Below, piece after piece: positions 62,333 to 64,000 of a stretch of 64,000 nucleotides of DNA (the first letter of the stretch is position 1; the number at the start of each line of letters is the position of its first letter). The notes beneath the pieces are model-generated. The model worked only from the letters and a program-made list of their open reading frames with translations, did no database searches and had not been told where the DNA came from. The stretch is from JBFAPK01 sp040676675 (GTDB lineage Bacteria > Actinomycetota > Actinomycetes > Mycobacteriales > Micromonosporaceae): assembly GCF_040676675.1 (NCBI RefSeq), contig NZ_JBFAPK010000013.1, forward strand, positions 113,238 through 177,237, given 5' to 3'. Made by a program: the position numbers and the translations under genes.

Positions 62333-63544
62333 ATGGCCGGCCGGATCGTACTCGGCGTAGGCGGGGGCATCGCCGCCTACAAGGCATGTGAGCTGCTGCG
62401 ACTCTTCACCGAGTCCGGGCACGAGGTGCGCGTCGTCCCCACCGCGGCGGCGCTGCGCTTCGTCGGCGCCCCGACCTGGGCGGCGCTCTCCGGGCAACCG
62501 GTCGCCGACGACGTCTGGTCCGACGTGCACGAGGTGCCGCACGTCCGGCTCGGCCAGCAGGCCGACCTCGTCGTCGTCGCGCCGGCCACGGCCGACCTGA
62601 TCGCCAAGGCCGCGCACGGGCTCGCCGACGACCTGCTCACGAACACCCTGCTGACCGCGCGCTGTCCGGTGGTGCTCGCCCCGGCCATGCACACCGAGAT
62701 GTGGGAGAACCCGGCGACGGCCGCCAACGTGGCGACCCTGCGGGAGCGGGGCGTCCTGGTCATCGAGCCGGCGAGCGGGCGCCTCACCGGCGCGGACACC
62801 GGCAAGGGCCGGCTGCCCGACCCGGCCGAGATCTTCGCGTACGCCCGGCGGGTGCTCGCCCGCCGGGCCGCCGCGGTACCGGACGACCTGGCCGGGCGGC
62901 ACGTCGTGGTCACCGCCGGCGGCACCCGGGAACCGCTCGACCCGGTGCGCTTCCTCGGTAACCGCTCCTCCGGCAAACAGGGGTACGCCTTCGCGCGTAC
63001 CGCCGCGGCCCGCGGCGCCCGGGTCACCCTGGTCGCGGCGAACGTGTCGCTGCCCGACCCCGCCGGCGTCGACCTGGTGCGCGTCTCCACCACCGAGGAG
63101 CTACGCAAGGCGACCCTCGAGGCGGCCGACGGCGCCGACGCGGTGGTGATGGCCGCCGCGCCGGCCGACTTCCGGCCGGCCACCTACGCCGAGCAGAAGA
63201 TCAAGAAGGCGGAGGACGGGTCGGCGCCCACCATCGAGCTGGTCACCAACCCCGACATCGCGGCCGAGTTGGGCGAGCGCCGCCGACCGGGACAGGTTCT
63301 CGTGGCCTTCGCTGCCGAGACGAGCAACGCCGAGGTGAACGCTCGGGCTAAGCTGTCCCGCAAGAAGGCGGACCTGATCGTCGTCAACGAGGTCGGACCG
63401 GACAAGGTCTTCGGCGCGGACGCCAACACCGCGACCGTGCTGGGCGCCGACGGCTCCTCGACCGTGTTTCCGGAGCAATCCAAGGAAGACCTCGCCGACG
63501 CGGTCTGGGATCTGGTATTAACGCGTTTGACCACCACGTCGTAA
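62333..63544 (+). CDS. coaBC: Bifunctional CoaBC (phosphopantothenoylcysteine synthetase/decarboxylase)
   Basis: 403 residues. CoaC half (about 1-180): IVLGVGGGIAAYKACELLRL, catalytic His in EVPHVRLGQQ, VVAPATADLIAK, APAMHTEMWENPAT. CoaB half (about 185-403): VVTAGGTREPLDPVRFLGN, RSSGKQGYAFA, AAAPADFRP, AEQKIKK and ELVTNPDI with the CTP-binding region. It converts phosphopantothenate to phosphopantetheine for coenzyme A. The gap before metK shows no clear terminator. Confidence 0.95.
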   Translation: MAGRIVLGVGGGIAAYKACELLRLFTESGHEVRVVPTAAALRFVGAPTWAALSGQPVADDVWSDVHEVPHVRLGQQADLVVVAPATADLIAKAAHGLADDLLTNTLLTARCPVVLAPAMHTEMWENPATAANVATLRERGVLVIEPASGRLTGADTGKGRLPDPAEIFAYARRVLARRAAAVPDDLAGRHVVVTAGGTREPLDPVRFLGNRSSGKQGYAFARTAAARGARVTLVAANVSLPDPAGVDLVRVSTTEELRKATLEAADGADAVVMAAAPADFRPATYAEQKIKKAEDGSAPTIELVTNPDIAAELGERRRPGQVLVAFAAETSNAEVNARAKLSRKKADLIVVNEVGPDKVFGADANTATVLGADGSSTVFPEQSKEDLADAVWDLVLTRLTTTS

Positions 63545-63632
63545 ACGTTGATCAGAATGTGGACGGCGACCATGGTCCCCGTCCCGCGGACGTAGACTCC
63601 GCGAAACCACTCATCGAGATCTGAGGAGCACC

Positions 63633-64000
63633 GTGGCACGTCGCCTGTTTACTTCCGAGTCGGTCACGGAGGGTCACCCGGACAAGATTGCGGACCAGAT
63701 CAGTGATGGCATCCTCGATGCGCTGTTGGCGCAGGATCCGCGGAGTCGGGTCGCGGTGGAGACGTTGATCACGACTGGTCAGGTGCATGTCGCGGGTGAG
63801 GTCACCACGAAGGCGTATGTCGATATTCCGGCGATCGTTCGGGAGACGATTCTGGGGATCGGGTACGACTCGTCGAAGAAGGGGTTCGATGGGGCGTCGT
63901 GTGGTGTGAGTGTGTCGATCGGGTCGCAGTCGCCGGATATCGCGCAGGGTGTGGATTCGGCGTTCGAGTTGCGGGTGGGGTCGTCGGAGTCGGCGTTGGA
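63633..64000 (+). CDS. metK: S-adenosylmethionine synthetase (5' part; gene runs off the window)
   Basis: About 122 residues from a GTG after GAGGAG. LFTSESVTEGHPDKIADQIS, ILDALLAQDPRSRVAVETL, TTGQVHVAGEVTTKAYVDI, IVRETILGIGYD and GASCGVSVSIGSQSPDIAQG are the standard N-terminal MetK motifs. Codon use differs from neighbours: many T-ending codons (GAT, GGT, TGT, GTT, ATT, TAT) and TTG for Leu, whereas surrounding genes nearly always end in C or G. It makes SAM for methylation and, via BioA upstream, biotin. Confidence 0.96.
   Translation, partial: MARRLFTSESVTEGHPDKIADQISDGILDALLAQDPRSRVAVETLITTGQVHVAGEVTTKAYVDIPAIVRETILGIGYDSSKKGFDGASCGVSVSIGSQSPDIAQGVDSAFELRVGSSESAL

Overview
The window is chromosomal DNA of a very high-G+C actinomycete, most likely a Micromonosporaceae member close to Micromonospora. 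Evidence: nearly all codons end in G or C, GTG starts and 4-base GTGA/ATGA gene overlaps are common, a BldD regulator with an intact c-di-GMP signature is present, and the gene order is typical of the group (aspS, rarA, alaS-ruvX-mltG-aroE-aroC-aroK, aroB-aroQ-efp-nusB-bldD-pyrR, then the pyr operon, mihF-gmk-rpoZ-coaBC-metK). The genus is inferred from gene order and style, not from a marker-gene comparison.

Layout. 1-12.6 kb is mostly accessory: a PadR-controlled ABC exporter, a two-component system, a TAXI-type binding lipoprotein, a thioesterase/HxlR pair, a secreted S1 protease, a DUF998 membrane protein, a lipoprotein, a secreted GDSL hydrolase with a ricin-type lectin domain, and a secreted crystallin-like protein. 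12.8-24.7 kb holds aspS, a reductase, an ArsR-type regulator with an efflux pump, a GNAT enzyme, rarA and a 1031-residue low-complexity membrane protein. 24.7-36.1 kb is a core block: alaS, ruvX, two tandem mltG genes, aroE, a Bcr-type efflux pump with its MarR regulator, aroC and aroK.

36.1-43.2 kb separates aroK from aroB. It carries a minimal GntR regulator, small genes, a DivIVA-like protein, two unknown membrane proteins, an ABC exporter and a zinc-finger TetR regulator. 43.2-44.7 kb returns to aroB-aroQ, followed by a hydrolase/regulator cluster to 47.5 kb that includes a truncated XRE regulator. 47.6-64.0 kb is the core efp-nusB, bldD, pyrR-pyrB-pyrC-carA-carB-pyrD-bioA-pyrF, mihF-gmk-rpoZ-coaBC-metK block.

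Together the core genes supply chorismate (aroE, C, K, B, Q), UMP (pyr genes), peptidoglycan-strand termination (mltG pair), tRNA charging and CoA/SAM synthesis. No complete mobile element, rRNA, tRNA or CRISPR array was found. The most unusual observations are a guanylate kinase gene whose product lacks the ATP-binding P-loop lysine and most of the lid; a second MltG with a roughly 310-residue Gly/Tyr-rich cytoplasmic head; near-identical palindromic elements that supply the stop codons of two genes; a precise 13-bp operator array; in-frame insertions in CarA and CarB; and a metK with clearly foreign-looking codon use.
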